DNA of 64,000 nucleotides from Hexactinellida sp. DTS-2022 (Eukaryota > Porifera > Hexactinellida), in the NCBI GenBank assembly GCA_028753945.1, contig JAPNXP010000002.1, positions 4,526,001 through 4,590,000 on the forward strand. Direction: 5' to 3'. The translations under genes and the position numbers were made by a program. Position 1 is the stretch's first letter. Each line of letters begins with the position of its first letter. The notes beneath the pieces were generated by a model that searched no databases, was not told the origin of the DNA, and saw only the letters and a program-made list of their open reading frames with translations. Shown here one piece after another: positions 34,915 through 47,330 of this stretch.

Positions 34915-35235
34915 GCCCAATTAAATTGCAGTTTCAGATTGGCATTCTATAATGCACGCTTACAAATGTTAGAGACACTAAATCAATTTATACTGATTGA
35001 ATGCTAGCTGCTAATCCATAATGTGCCACGAACGAATTTAATTGGTTAAAGGTTTTGTTACCTTTTGAGATTGAAGATGTGAATATTCTTCTTAGATATT
35101 AGATCTTGTTTCTAGATACATAATTACCCACCTCCCTGCCAAATTTCAAGTCTGTAGCTCTTACCCAGTTTCTCAATCAATTCCGAACAAACAAACAACA
35201 AACAAACAACAAACAAAAAAACAAACCATTTGGAT
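34915..35235 (+). repeat. Repeat E, fragment 3
   Basis: Shares GGCATTCTATAATGCACGC, GAATGCTAGCTGCTAATCCA and the tail CAAATTTCAAGTCTGTAGCT with 41800-42125. It ends in (CAAACAA)n and TTTAATATATAAGAT, a LINE/SINE-like 3' tail. Confidence 0.65.
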
Positions 35236-35918
35236 TTAATATATAAGATAGAAACTTGATAATTTCATATTATAATCGACTCTCGTTGATACGAATTTTG
35301 TGAGGGGGGGGAGGGGGGGCATGCCCCCCCTGGTAATTTTGCCGCCCCCCCTAGATTAAAATCCTACCGACGTCCCTGGCGAGATGTAGACTGTCATCTT
35401 GGTATATTTCTTATTGTATTCCACTTTGGTTTGAATATAATTATGCATATTTCTCTAATATAATCCCACAATTTATCTAGCTCTCACGGACTGTCGAGAG
35501 AGGGAGACTGTCCACTTAGTATATTGCTCGTCCTTGTCCAACCACTTTGGTTTGACTAAAATTTTGAATTTTTATCTAATATAGAACCACACTTCAACAT
35601 ACACTTACGGCCCGTGGGAGGGGAATACTGTCCAGTTAGTATATTGCTTATCGTATTACACTTTGGTTTGAATCTAATTATGCCTATTTATCTAATATAT
35701 AAACCCACAATTTAACTAGCACTACGAACAGGGAAAGAGGGAGACTGTCACTTAGTATATTGCTCGTCCTAGTCCACTTTGGTTTGACTAAAATTAGGTA
35801 TATTTATGTAAATAGAACAGCACTTCAACATGCACTTCCGCTCCGTTGGGAGGGGTATACTGTCTGGTTAGTATATTGCTTACAGCAGTCCACTTTGATT
35901 TGACTCTAATTATGCCTA

Positions 35919-36177
35919 CCGTATTTCCCCGAATAATGCCGGGGGCTTGAATAAGCGCCTGATCAATAAAAATGACATTGGTATGATAAAATCTATAAAC
36001 ATTAGTTAATCACTGTAATATAATTCCATTGATTTTGACAACTTCGGTAGGTATACTAGTGGTGGAAACCATTAGAACCGACCTAAATATTTTATTCTCG
36101 AGTTTTCACAAATATTTCAACATAATTTTAGCCCACGAAAACAATAAGCGCCGGTGCACTTATTCGGGGAATTACGT
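35919..36177 (+). mobile_element. Family-C MITE, copy 6 (divergent)
   Basis: CCGTATTTCCCCGAATAATG to TTATTCGGGGAATTACG; the interior is unlike copies 1 and 5. The right flank resumes the S2 satellite (TTATTTATCTAATATTG), so it too hit a TA in the array. Confidence 0.75.
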
Positions 36178-36199
36178 TATTTATCTAATATTGTCTACC

Positions 36200-36330
36200 C
36201 CCAATTTAAAATAGCTTATACATTAGATCCCCTATGTATAGGAAGTATAGAATTACTAGGATCAACGAGTAGTGTGTTGTATAAACTCACTAATTCTTCT
36301 AAGGTGGAACCAGCGTTAACCATTTATATG
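36200..36330 (+). repeat. Dispersed repeat I, copy 1
   Basis: Shares TACTAGGATCAACGAGTA, TGTGTTGTATAAACTCACTA and GGAACCAGCG with 43085-43210. Flanks differ. Function unknown. Confidence 0.7.
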
Positions 36331-37440
36331 ATTGAATTTGCGTTAGATTCCACTTTCTTATATTTCGTTGTTCCGTTTCGGTAGTACTATGTACCTCATT
36401 TGCAGAGCAGAATAGAGCCCCAGACGGGAAGGGGTCCCCGGAGGAACCCCCACAAAATTAAAGTGGTTCCCAGCGGTCACGCTTTTTTTCGGGGGCATCC
36501 AACCTCCAATTGACTGGTATCTCATCGGGATAAGAATGCCAGTCAATAAGTGGCGGACACTCCAACAAAGGAGCCCGATTGGGAGAGCGCTTTCGCAAAT
36601 TGCATGGTAGGCATCACATTATTATAGATAGGTTACTGCGAATTCAAATTTATACCTTCTGTACTCAGTTCAGTAGGCGTAACATCACTTTGTAGAATGT
36701 ATACCTGTTACGTTGAGGCAAATCATAGGATTACTCTATATGGTATTGCAATTATTTATTTTCTGTCAGGAAAGAATAGCAATTATCATATTAGCATAAT
36801 TTAAAAACAAAAACTATCACCATAATATTCGCAAGATACTAACCTCTTGTTTCAAAATTTGAAAATCGCTTTCACCACCATAGCAACTAACAAAATAAAT
36901 TCTTGTAGGGGAGCTCATCCATTGGAACAGTTAAAAAAATAGATAATGGGATATGCTATACACGTATGTGTCGAAAGATCAAGAGTGTAACACCTTAACA
37001 AACTAATAAGATCAATATCCCATAACTAATTGACAGTGATGAAAATGACATGATAGGTAAAATTTCTCAAGATTATCTTTTCAATTATTATTTTCCTTGA
37101 TATACTTTAAGACTACATAGAATAAATTACCAAAAAATAAAAGAGATCCGAAAATATTCATTTTTGTTACGTCATGGTTCCGGTTCTACTTCCGGTATTG
37201 GTTTCAGTTCTAATTTTCACTAATAAAAACAACTGATAACTTAATATATCCATCTGATTTGAATTCTCCATATATATAAACATAAGTATAGCAATTTTTA
37301 AAAGAATTGGATAATTATATCAAAAGTTATACGAGTTTGAAGTGAGATGGTGCTCCAGCATTTTGAAAAATGTTTCGAAAAGATTGGTATCCTATATATT
37401 CACCGGAAAACGCTCATAATAGTGTGAAAAGTAAATTAAA
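36331..37440. other. No gene; GC-rich island at 36400-36610
   Basis: The island (CGGGAAGGGGTCCCCGGAGG, GGGAGAGCGC) stands out from AT-rich surroundings. I looked for tRNA, U1 and 5S features and found none convincing. A minus-strand frame there has no known motif. The rest is unassigned. Confidence 0.4.
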
Positions 37441-37985
37441 AATAGATTCATTTTTGGTTCAACTACTGCAAATTTGGTCCAAATTGTTTGAAACCAAGTC
37501 TGAACTAATGAAGACATATGTAATTCTAGGGCATTTTTCAAACTAACTTATTCCAAGCAAACTTTCAGAATTCTATATCTTTGAAGTTCGACTTGGGCCG
37601 CATATTTACATAATTCGTCGACTAATGCAAAAATTGGCAGTCAAAATGTGACTTCAAAGGGCTATAACTCCCAAAGTTTGTATGCTAGAGGTTAGTTTGA
37701 AAAATCCCGCCGAATTACATATGTCCTCTTTAGTTTAGACTTGGTTTCAAACAATTTAGACCAAATTTGCAATAGTTGAACCAAATGTAGATATATTTTT
37801 AATTGAAAATTGACCTTTTCATGACGATACACACATTCCTAAGCACTAAAATGGTATTACCTGCAAAAGTAGGTCTCAGATTCACTTGAAATTTTCAATG
37901 CATCTATTCTTTACTGGGTACTATACGAAAACAGTCTAATCTCAATTATTAAATTAACCAAAGAGGGGCCTTAAAGATTTCAAAT
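37441..37985 (-). repeat. Inverted fragment of the 4.3-6.2-kb hAT element
   Basis: Matches 4350-4900 in reverse, with the foldback arms (37449-37790) and the subterminal GGGGCCTTAA block. No hAT end is visible, so this is an internal piece. Confidence 0.75.
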
Positions 37986-39607
37986 TTTTAATTTGATCTT
38001 ACAGTATAGATGATCAATAAATGGATTATGTCCTAAAGATTGAATGTAGCCGGTAACATGACCACCTATGTTAATATTCTGATAATATCTACTGTGTAGA
38101 CTAAATAATTAAGTCCTATTGTCTTTAGAATGTCTTTGTAAAGCTAGCTAAATCACATTTCGCTTTCCGTAAGACTGATACACTTCGAAATTTATTTAAA
38201 TTGCCATAATTAACTAGTCAGTATTTTCTGATAACTCGAAATTATTATAGACATGGCTATTCACAGATTTATCAGTTAATTCTTTTTGCGACTTCAGTTA
38301 TTTGCAAATGTGATAGATTCCTTGAATGACCAGTTTTAATATCTGTTTGTTGTTCAGGTAAGGCACTAGAGCTAAATATTCTACAATATTAGTATAATTA
38401 CTCTTAAAATCATTCAGCGCCTTCTTGATTAAGAATGTAGTAAATTCCAAACAATTGCTAAATTTCAAACAATTACTAAATTTACTAACTGGTTTTGCTC
38501 TAAAGTGATAAATACTTTGTTTTCTACTAATTTCCTTTTTTATCTTTGTATTGAAAACAAAGTACACATACAATAATCTCATAGATGCTATAAGATAGAA
38601 ACAAACTTCTAATTTATCAATTGAACCTTATGCCACTTACCACCTCTACAAATGGGTCTTAACACCTTGAGTTGATAATATGATCATCAAAAATTCAGTT
38701 TCACAATTTAGTGTACTTGTATCTCGAAAGTGTTGGTTGGCGTTGGATGAACACCCAACGGCGCAGAAAAACAAATACACATCACCTAGTATATTTGACT
38801 GAAAGTAGAACAGTTCTAATATAAAGTGAGCTAAAAGTCAACTTCCAGCACCCTATTAGTCGCTACCTTCCGAACGCCTTTCTGAGATATTTACTATGGA
38901 TGCACAGGATCCAGGATGAGACTGCCAAATCCTCCGGTAAAGAATCTATACATATAGACTAGTTATTTGACATTATTTAGTGTATATAATGTTTATCTCA
39001 TTATATTAGAACATTGTTAATTCAAATATTGTTTTAATACCAACACTACAGTCCCGTTCAGATCCTTTTAAATACAAATGACACTGGTTAATATGAGTTC
39101 CGGACTTGGCGAAACCATTTTGATGTCTCATGGTCTACTTACTGACGAAGTGCTACTATTCCATAATTACATTGCAATAATTTACATTAGTGTCAGGGGT
39201 GGATCTGGGCACAAATTTAGGGGGACAAGTTTTGGATGGGTGCAGTAATGATTAATCATCCAAGGGACGAAGCGATGGTTTTGGGTCAAAATCCCAAAGG
39301 TGTTCGAGAGTCTAAAATATTGATCATTTCCCTTAAATTTGCACATCTATTGGCGAATGAAATCCAATTCTATAAATATTACTAATTTATTGTCAACTAC
39401 TAACTGGTTCAAATTTGGAGTGGTGCGCACCCTTTGTACCCACCGCTCGATCCATCATTGATTAGTTTATTCTTTCAAAGCGGATCCGTTGTGCTAAGAT
39501 CCGGTTCCTGCCGGATCCAAAATAGTGGATCCGCTGCATCTCTAGTTTTCACATCCTAAAATTATGATGACATCATAAAAAATCTAAAGTTACTGCTTCA
39601 CTTACAA
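37986..39607. other. No gene seen
   Basis: AT-rich sequence. A minus-strand 94-residue frame at 38298-38582 is of biased composition and unrecognised. A small palindrome TTGGCGTTGGATGAACACCCAACGG lies near 38739 (shown as a site only). Confidence 0.35.
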
Positions 39608-39670
39608 TATTACCTTAGGAGGCACTGTCAATCAACCAACCATCAAAAGATAGTGCCTCCAAAGGTAATA
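39608..39670. other. Short strong hairpin, miRNA-precursor-like
   Basis: Arms TATTACCTTAGGAGGCACTG(TC) and (GA)TAGTGCCTCCAAAGGTAATA pair over 22 positions with one mismatch and one G-U, around a 19-base loop. Size and shape fit an animal miRNA precursor, but a decayed MITE would look the same. No copy elsewhere in the window was noticed. Confidence 0.35.
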
Positions 39671-40367
39671 CTGTAGACACAGCTGTAATTCTAGATTTTA
39701 TTCTATCTTTCTCCGTAGACGATCCGCTGTACACACCTTAATTGTTTAGGCCTGAAACTTAGCTTGTAGGTGTGTTTGACCGTCTAATTAGCACCTGGGA
39801 TAATTTTGATTTATTTTTGATTGTCAGATTTTGGACACATTTTTAACACCATTACAAATTTATTTGATCCCAACTCAACAAATGTTCCACTGAAACTTCT
39901 TTTTATATTTAACTATTGGATTCATCCATAGACTCCTTAAGTAAAGGACTGGAACGTCGCGATCTCGGGGGTTTTAACTTGAGTCTGAGAGGTTCCAATT
40001 ATAAAAATTTATTACGCTGGTTCCTCCTTGTAATCACCCATTATTAGAAATGTCCAATTTTTTACAATATTTTCATAGATACTGCAGAAGGATGGTATCT
40101 TTCGATGGGACTTGGGGTTTCATCGATCCGATCATTATTTCCAGAGTTATGACCGTTTTAGAAGATCGGCATTTAATATTAAAACTCGGTTATATAACTC
40201 CGAAGGTGTTGCCCATGTTAAAATAACTATTTATTGTATTTTTAACGTTTCAATATTCAGACATATGATAGTTTGAGGAAATTTTTGCACAACTCAACAA
40301 AAATCTTTTGGAAAAAGTGGAAATTGCAAAAGTTATAGCCCTTCGGCGTTCTTCAGGGTACGGATTC
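39671..40367. other. No gene seen
   Basis: Unassigned AT-rich sequence between the hairpin and family-B copy 1. Confidence 0.4.
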
Positions 40368-42158
40368 TTAAGGTTCAGGTATACTCTAGAGTACTTCTAC
40401 CATAAGTATTTACCCGAATGAATTAATTTTTTTACAGCGGATTTACTTCATCCTCAGGATGCCAAAAATACAATAATATTGGCAAATAAACTATTAGAGG
40501 AAAAAACTTTTTTTAATTATTCCATTTTTGCGGAATAGATCAATCAGAAAAGATAAACAATACCAAGAATATTATTGATAAAATGTGTTTAGCTGGATGT
40601 AATATAACTTTTGAGTACAGGAATTGTGAATATCTACATTTTTCTGGATTTCATATACTTTTATGTGATGCCGATTTTCAAATGAAGATTTTCCTTATCC
40701 AAAATCCAAAAAACAGATGAACTATTCATATTAGGGTAAATCGCAGCACTGAAAAGTTGTATCTTTACGAGATCTCTCCGAAACCGTAGAGTTTTTGATT
40801 CTCTTACCAAAATTGACAAAATGACTCCTTCCGCAATTCTGAAAATGTTAGTTTTGAGATAGCGGCTTTTGAAAAAAAAATTTACACCAATTATTCCTAA
40901 ATTGAGGTGACCAAAGTGTGTCAAACTGGAAAGATAATAGGAATCTTTCTTAGAAATCTCTTGAGAGTACTCATTGGTATCAATACAATCCCAAAATGCA
41001 ATAAAAGAGAAATAGACAATGATTTGGATTTTATCTAAACAAGCTGCTCGCCCGCGCTACGCGCGTTCTTACAACTTGCACTCGGGCCTGTGGCCCTCGC
41101 TTGTATTTAAAACAGTTGTATTTTTAAATACATACTCCAATAGACTCAATGCAAATTGAGTAATGTATGTGCATGATTGAGCTCAAACTGATTCTAGGAG
41201 CCTATAAAAATGTCGGTTATGTAATGAAAAATTAACAAAATTATATACCCCCTCCCTACATCTCGCTTTTTGCCATTTTGTAATAAAAAAGGACGGGCTG
41301 TAATACTTACCCCTTGGCATTACTTAAAATTCAACGGCCTTATGCACAGGTTCATTATATTACGGGAAATCATATGAGTAATATTTAGGTGACCGCTAGT
41401 GACACACATAACAGTAATGCTATTGTTTCAGAGTAGGGCTGTGCCCCCCTAAGCTGTCTATTTATCCATGGGCCCTAGGGCCTACGCCTAGCCATAGGTA
41501 TATACGTATAAGGACAGAAAATAAATTGGGAATACTAATCAGCGCCTGTATTGTTGAATATTTATGCTAATTAGAACTTACAATTTTTTAGATATTAACG
41601 CATGATCGTGTATATTAATGAACCGACTCCAAATAGAAATTAATTAAATATCACTAAGGAACTGTACAACTCTGTGGACCCCTGACTTTGGGATGTGGAG
41701 AAGTTATTGAATTGATTGTTAATAATCAAATAGACACAATGGAATGTTAGAAATGTATGGGTAGACAGAGTGAACACAATAACTGATTGGATGAATGAAC
41801 TTCCTCTCGACCAATTAAATCACAGTCTCAGATAGGCATTCTATAACGCACACTTGACAATTGATAGAGAGACTGAAATCCTTTTATACGAATTGAATGC
41901 TAGCTGCTAATCCATACTGGAAAACCCTCGAATTTAATAGGCTAAAGTTTTGTCACCTTTAGGGAAGGGAAGATGTTATTTTTTTTCTTAGATATTAGAA
42001 CTTGTTCCTAGAAACAATATTTTCCACCCCCCTGCCAAATTTCAAGTCTGTAGCTCTTACCAGTTCCTCAATCAATTCCGAACAAAAAAAAAATAAACAA
42101 ATCATTGTGATTTAATATATAAGATATTCGAAATTTGTAGAGTATACCTGAACCTTAA
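40368..42158 (+). mobile_element. TTAA-flanked element family B, copy 1
   Basis: TTAA at 40368-40371 and 42155-42158. Inverted ends are GGTTCAGGTATACTCTAGAG and TAGAGTATACCTGAACC. The interior matches 44028-44909 on both sides of a nested 1.09-kb repeat E (41038-42125). Without the nested repeat it is about 700 bp. No transposase. Confidence 0.85.
41038..42125 (+). repeat. Repeat E, most complete copy
   Basis: Starts near a GC-rich CGCCCGCGCTACGCGCG block and ends TTTAATATATAAGAT after CAATCAATTCCGAAC and an A-rich run. The order of blocks is that of 2425-3200 (inverted) and 34915-35235. The tail suggests a LINE-type 3' end or a dependent SINE; no reverse transcriptase is visible. Confidence 0.65.
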
Positions 42159-43084
42159 CTAAATTGTAACTCGGAGAGGAAAGGAGATAAATTAAAATAT
42201 CACTAGTGAAAAATGATCAGCATACATGGTTTCCCATATGCAAATAATACATTTTGTGAGCCTAGGACGCCCCGTTTTCAAAAATGCCCTATATGGTAGT
42301 GTGAATGTGACCAATTTTGATGACACATGCAAATTTGAAACTTCTAAACGAGAGACTCTAGAGCTTAGCTCTAAATTACTAATCACATTGATATATCATC
42401 TCGAAATTATTGCAATGTCTAAAATCACTCAAAACCAAATGGTTACCTTCCTAATAATCTCGAATGCCCATATATGGAGGTGTCATGTAACCATCGAAAG
42501 AGAGAAATCCAAATTCGAAAGTGAACTGGAGCTTAGTTCTAACTTTCAGACACTATCAGTGATTGAATTCCAGCTTGATGGCCCATTTCAATTCCTTCCC
42601 GGAACAATATTCTTCGCTGTAGACGTGTCGAAAATAGTCTCTGCCACCTGAAAACCACCAAATCTAAATATATACTGCCACAATCTTTAAAGCTTAGTTC
42701 TGGGGAACTTTATGAAGTTATATCGCTGAGATTTGGAACATAGCACTCTAATAAGTAAACTAAGACCTGTTTCAGTTCCGATTGTCCGAATTCGTCCTTA
42801 AAATACAAACTGGGGCCCTTTGGGAGCAAAAATGTGGCTCAAATGTGGGAAAACCGTCCGTTTTTTTTAAATCGAGCCATTCCAAGAGAAATTTGACTTT
42901 TTTCTCTTAAGCAGCTCCTTGGAAGTCTCAAGGGGACATGCAATAATGGTTTAGATCAAAAATTAGTTCTGTGCCCTTTTTCAAATTTTCAAGACTTAGC
43001 TTTAGTACTTTATTATTCTATATGGGAGCTTAAATCCAGAATTTCAAAAAAAATCAGTGCTTATAAGCCCTATATTAGAGTACT
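42159..43084. repeat. Two tandem H modules, otherwise no gene
   Basis: CCCTATATGGTAGTGTG with GAGCTTAGCTCTAAATT (42285-42376) and CCCATATATGGAGGTGTCA with GAGCTTAGTTCTAACTT (42467-42547) are about 185 bp apart. The 141-residue frame spanning them is explained by this duplication rather than by a gene. 42660-43080 holds nothing recognised. Confidence 0.55.
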
Positions 43085-43210
43085 AGAAGTCTTAAAATAG
43101 CCTATACATATGAGCCCCTATGTACTTGGAAGTAATGACTTACTAGGATCAACGAGTACTGTGTTGTATAAACTCACTAATTTGACCAAGGCGGAACCAG
43201 CGATAATGGT
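43085..43210 (+). repeat. Dispersed repeat I, copy 2
   Basis: Collinear with 36200-36330 (TACTAGGATCAACGAGTA etc.). It is followed by GC-richer sequence to about 43400 that differs from copy 1. Confidence 0.7.
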
Positions 43211-44027
43211 ATTGAGCATCATGCTAAGCCACGTGGTGAGATATGCCGCCACATGCTGAGTGATGGAAAGGAAGTTATCGGCTGTTACATCGAACCTTGG
43301 GAGGACCTCTTCCCGAGGTTATTCAGGCAAAGTAATCTCGAACATGGTGAGCCCGGATAATGGTAACGCCACATGCAACGGCACATACCCCAGTAGCGAA
43401 TTATCAAATATCACTCAACCAACACTCCTCTATCTAAAGTGTATTGTGGGAAAGGCAACGCAACTGAAACCGGTACGAAACACAAAGAATATCAGATGAG
43501 TTGTAATTAATTTATTTATCTAGTTGTGCGTGTCTGTTTAAATTAGTGCAGAAACGAATTTTCAAAATATAACTTACGAATCTTTTTCCAAACGAACGAA
43601 TATTCTAAAAAAATTTCTTTGTTGGCTAAGCATTATTATCAACTCCGTATAGTATTTGTAATTACAATAGTCACGCTATATGAGTACCTGCGATCTGGGA
43701 TTTAGAACCAGCTTAGGATTAGGAAAGTAATATCAACTAGGTTATAGCGATACTGGTATAGTGTCTAAGGTTTGTGCATTGACAGGATAAACTATTAATT
43801 TTTCGTCTAGCATTAATTTTAATATGCTTTTCTAAATTGTATCATTAATATGTTATATTTTTGTATTAAATTTCTGCTGATTTCGCAATGCAGACCTTGT
43901 TAATAGAAAATCAATATAATACAATGATGCGGCACTATTTTAAGGAGGTAAACTGCTACGGTGCACAAACAGTTGTTTATCCAATCATTTCTGGACCAGA
44001 GAATCTAGCAATACACCCGGTACCTAA
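43211..44027. other. No recognised gene
   Basis: 43220-43499 is GC-richer, with one 79-residue open frame lacking motifs I know. The rest is AT-rich. Confidence 0.35.
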
Positions 44028-44909
44028 TTAAGGTTCAGGTATACTCTAGAGCACTTCTACCAAAACTATTTACCCGAATTAATTAAATTTTTTACAGCGG
44101 ATTTACTTCATCTTCTAACCGGCAAAAATGCAATAATATTCGAACTAGGTAACTCAGTGAAAAATATTTTTTCTAGAAAATCGTATTTTGCGGAACGGAT
44201 AGGTTTTTTCCTGCTAATGATTAGGAGTAGATTGTTGCTGCATTGCATTAAGAAACTCCTAAACTATCATATGAGTGCAAGAATTCTTTTAATCACGTAT
44301 GAGTCAAATTTTTCATCAATAAATGTGGACATCACTTTTTTCATCATCAATAAATTAAATAAAAATAAAAATATAAGTTACAAATGAAATCGCTACACTC
44401 ATATGATAGAACTAATTGAGATCTGTCCAAAACCGTTGAGATTTTGTTTCTAGGTGGCATATGAGTCATAATATGACTTCCGCAATGGCAATAATTGTGT
44501 TTGGAGATAGCGAGGTTTGAAAAAAGTGTCCCCTATGGCAGTGGCTTAGGTAGAGGACACTAAAAAGTCTGTATCATTGAGAGTTTTCAATATTCTTCCA
44601 TAATATTTGAAATTAAGATGCGATATATGCTGTTCTATCCAAATATAAGATAAAACCTATATGTGGCAATGTCCCGAAATTATCAAGTTTCCATGGTATA
44701 CTGCAACCGGCAACCAAAACCAGAACCCCAATATTTCTTTCAAAACTCGAAGTGAGTCAAACTGGAGAAATAATTGGAATTTTTCTTTGAAATTTCGTCA
44801 AAGTCCACATGGGTATCCACACAATCCGAAAATGCAATAAAAACGAGATTTACCATATTTTGGGGTTTATCGAAATTTTGGGATTTTGTAGAGTATACCT
44901 GAACCTTAA
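44028..44909 (+). mobile_element. TTAA-flanked element family B, copy 2
   Basis: TTAA at 44028-44031 and 44906-44909 with ends GGTTCAGGTATACTCTAGAG and TTTGTAGAGTATACCTGAACC. Complete, 882 bp, without the nested repeat E of copy 1. No ORF of note. Confidence 0.88.
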
Positions 44910-45559
44910 GTGCCAACCGGGCACCTAAATCAAATCGAAAATCACGCACCTTTTGACCACAAATGATGCCTGGCCGGCACCTAAATAAATCCCTGATTGT
45001 ATCTTAGTATTTATCTTTGTTCAGCTCATTCTATTAAGTAAAACTTGGTAACAAATAAATCAAAGAATAGACAACAATAATTACTAACCTTATTGTGAAA
45101 TGATTCTGAATGTTCATAGACATGTTTGTAGTTCTACTGGGCTACACAATTAGGATTGATTTATTTGTTTCATGAATTTGGTGACTGGAAGGTAACGAAT
45201 GTAGGTATGAGTCTTATGAAATTATATTAAAATGTAATAATACAAAAATTGCACAGATTTAATGGCGCTAAGGGGGTCTCGTATAGATACCAAATATAAT
45301 CAAGTATAATAGAGCCCACAGCAGCCGAAGCATAAAATAATGAGAAAAGTGATCATAAAGAGTAATTAAACCCCTCGCCATTAAAAAATGGTGAGTATAA
45401 AAAACTTTGATTAAAATAATTTTCTAAGTTATGAACTTATGAACTCATCAAGAAGGGCGCTAGTTCTGACCTTAGAGAGCCTGAACTGTAAGCAGCCGAC
45501 GTAATATTCATTTTAATGCTATGAAACATTACTAAGCAAAAAAAGAAGGAATCAAAATG
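44910..45559. other. No gene seen
   Basis: AT-rich spacer before the helicase/OTU relic; nothing recognised. Confidence 0.4.
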
Positions 45560-47330
45560 TTAATTTCCTTCTAGACGGCTTAGTCTATGATGTAAAATAC
45601 ATTCTTTCTGTGCAATAAAAATTGGATCACATTCAATAGGAGTGTCTAACTGTTCGAGTAAATAGTTAGGGAGAATGTTCCAATTCATTAAGTTGACATC
45701 AGTACAGTCAACTGATAATATGTAATTCCAGCCAAGGCGGCTAACATATTAAGTTCAACATTTGTACCCCATGCGTTGGGTGCAGAAATAGCGTTAATAT
45801 GTTCATGTAACTCCTGCTCACTGAATATACCAGATGTGCGCATAAGATTGTAGTGATGCTGGGTACTGGTATTGAATGTATTAATCAGATTGTACTTTAA
45901 TATCTCGAATAAAATTTCAGTTCCAACTATTATATGAGATAGAGTACGGTACAAACAGTTGAACATTATACACTGAAACATTCTGACCAAAATCTGTTGT
46001 CAGTTGTGCTTTAAGTGAGGTGTAATAATTGTTTACTGCACCCCGAGTCTCACGAATAGGTAAATTATTATCTCGTGGAATACAAACAATGCGCAATCTA
46101 CTGCCGCATTGGGATAGTAAGATTATTCACCGTACCATTGAGAAAAGACTCTGACAAATCGAATGAATGGATCTCGAATTATTGCATCAAATATACATTC
46201 ACGATCTGATAGTGGTGATACAATATATTCAGATATATCCATTCTGTATATAACTTCCAATGGGCTAATAGTGCCGTCATTAAACTCATGAAGTTTCATG
46301 ATTTTTCCTTTGCCATCAGATATATTTAGGACAGACTCTCTCTTTGCAGGAGCAATAGCCTCAAGGCAAATGAGTCATTGTCAATTGGGAACTTGGGAAT
46401 GTTTCATTCAATAGAGAACAAATTTCATCTATGTCTTCTATGGGTTCAATATGAGAAGAGGATTTGAAAACTTCCTTATAGACTACATTTCTAATCCAAA
46501 CTTCACCAGATTTTGATTTGTCAGTTCCACATATCATTATTTTTCGTCCCAATGTATTTTAACTCTACTCAATGCAACATAGAGTTGGCCATGACTAAAA
46601 GTGGCTTCAGTGGATGGCAGATATAGACCAACGTTATCCAAACCCTGACTTTGCCCTTTGTTAATTGTGATACAATAGGCTAAGCGGATTGGAAACTTCC
46701 TCCTTCTGAGAATAAATGGAAGTTCAGACTCAGAAGAAGTCAATATAATTCGTTTTATAAACACTCGCTTATGCTTTTTTGTACCAGTTGCGATCTCCGC
46801 GTCAATTTCTCGGTTTGAGAATGCTCTAATAATCAACCGAGTACCATTACAAAGACCCTCATCGGGATCAAGGTTACGCAAAAGAATTATAGTCGCAAAC
46901 AATTTCAAGAATAGCCGATGAGGAGGCATACCGTAGGAGTGATGGAATTTAAAAACTCATTTGGAAAATTTACTGCAGCAGAACCTTCTACAGAATATGC
47001 GCTCAACAGAGTTATACCATCACCAGGAATCTGATTAATTACGTAATCGTTTATTAAATCAGCTGTATCATTTTTAGGACACAGAATAATTTTTTGATTT
47101 ACATAATCACGATCAGCATAATTTACATTTATATCACCATAGACTGAAGTAACCAAGTCTGTAATGGAATCACCTGGTATCACAAATTTGTTATCTATGT
47201 GAATCATTTGATTTTCATCCTCAGGTTCAGTGACTTCTCCTACTCTTAATTCAAATTTGGAAAATTTACTGACCTCGAGGGCATCTTGTGACAATAATGT
47301 TTGGAGGCGCATATTTATAGTTAGCTTTAC
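45560..47330 (-). pseudogene. Helitron-type PIF1 helicase C-terminal half with OTU domain
   Basis: The minus strand from 47312 reads NMRLQTLL-like sequence, GDSITDLVTSVYGDI, IILCPKNDTADLINDYV and AVNFPNEFLNSITP. After a frameshift near 46930 it continues GMPPHRLFLKL, IILLRNLDPDEGLCNGTRLI, FPIRLAYCITINKGQ and FSHGQLYVALSRVK (motifs V-VI of PIF1/Helitron helicases), to about 46380. Further on, 45990-45560 carries AWGTNVELNMLAALAGITYY and ends in a TAA, the C-terminal part of an OTU cysteine-protease-like domain. Established knowledge: Helitrons encode RepHel proteins and some carry OTU domains. The Rep domain and helicase Walker motifs are absent, and there are at least three frameshifts, so this is a 5'-truncated relic. 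Whether OTU and helicase belonged to one protein is inferred from order and strand. Confidence 0.78.

Larger units (their letters stand above)
34473..35386 (+). mobile_element. Complete hAT element in the satellite array
   Basis: Ends CAGGGACGTCGCCACG (34481) and CTACCGACGTCCCTG (to 35378) with 8-bp duplications GCGAGAGG and GCGAGATG. Subterminal regions are runs of CCCCCC/GGGGGG. The interior contains a (TTA)n tract and a fragment of repeat E. No transposase. 898 bp. Confidence 0.88.
32960..35917 (+). repeat. Satellite array S2 (same family as 13030-13557)
   Basis: About 16 units of 108-118 bp with GACTGTCCACTTAGTATATT, CCACTTTGGTTTGA, ATTATGCTTATTTATCTAAT and ACACTTCAACATGCACTTC. Two unit types alternate (CCACTTAGTAT and CCAGTTAGTAT). 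The array is interrupted by a family-C MITE (34051), a hAT element (34473-35386) and ends at another family-C MITE (35919), whose right side continues with the unit's own TTTATCTAATAT. Confidence 0.88.

Noticed and set aside
34451-35007. 183-residue protein with poly-tyrosine
   Set aside because: Spans hAT ends, an ATT microsatellite and a repeat fragment; not a gene.
36400-36610. U1 snRNA, tRNA or 5S gene in the GC-rich island
   Set aside because: Only a short GGGAGAGCGC word agreed; stems, boxes and conserved loops did not.
42226-42651. 141-residue conserved-looking protein
   Set aside because: Explained by tandem duplication of the H module; no motif and no similar frame in other H copies.
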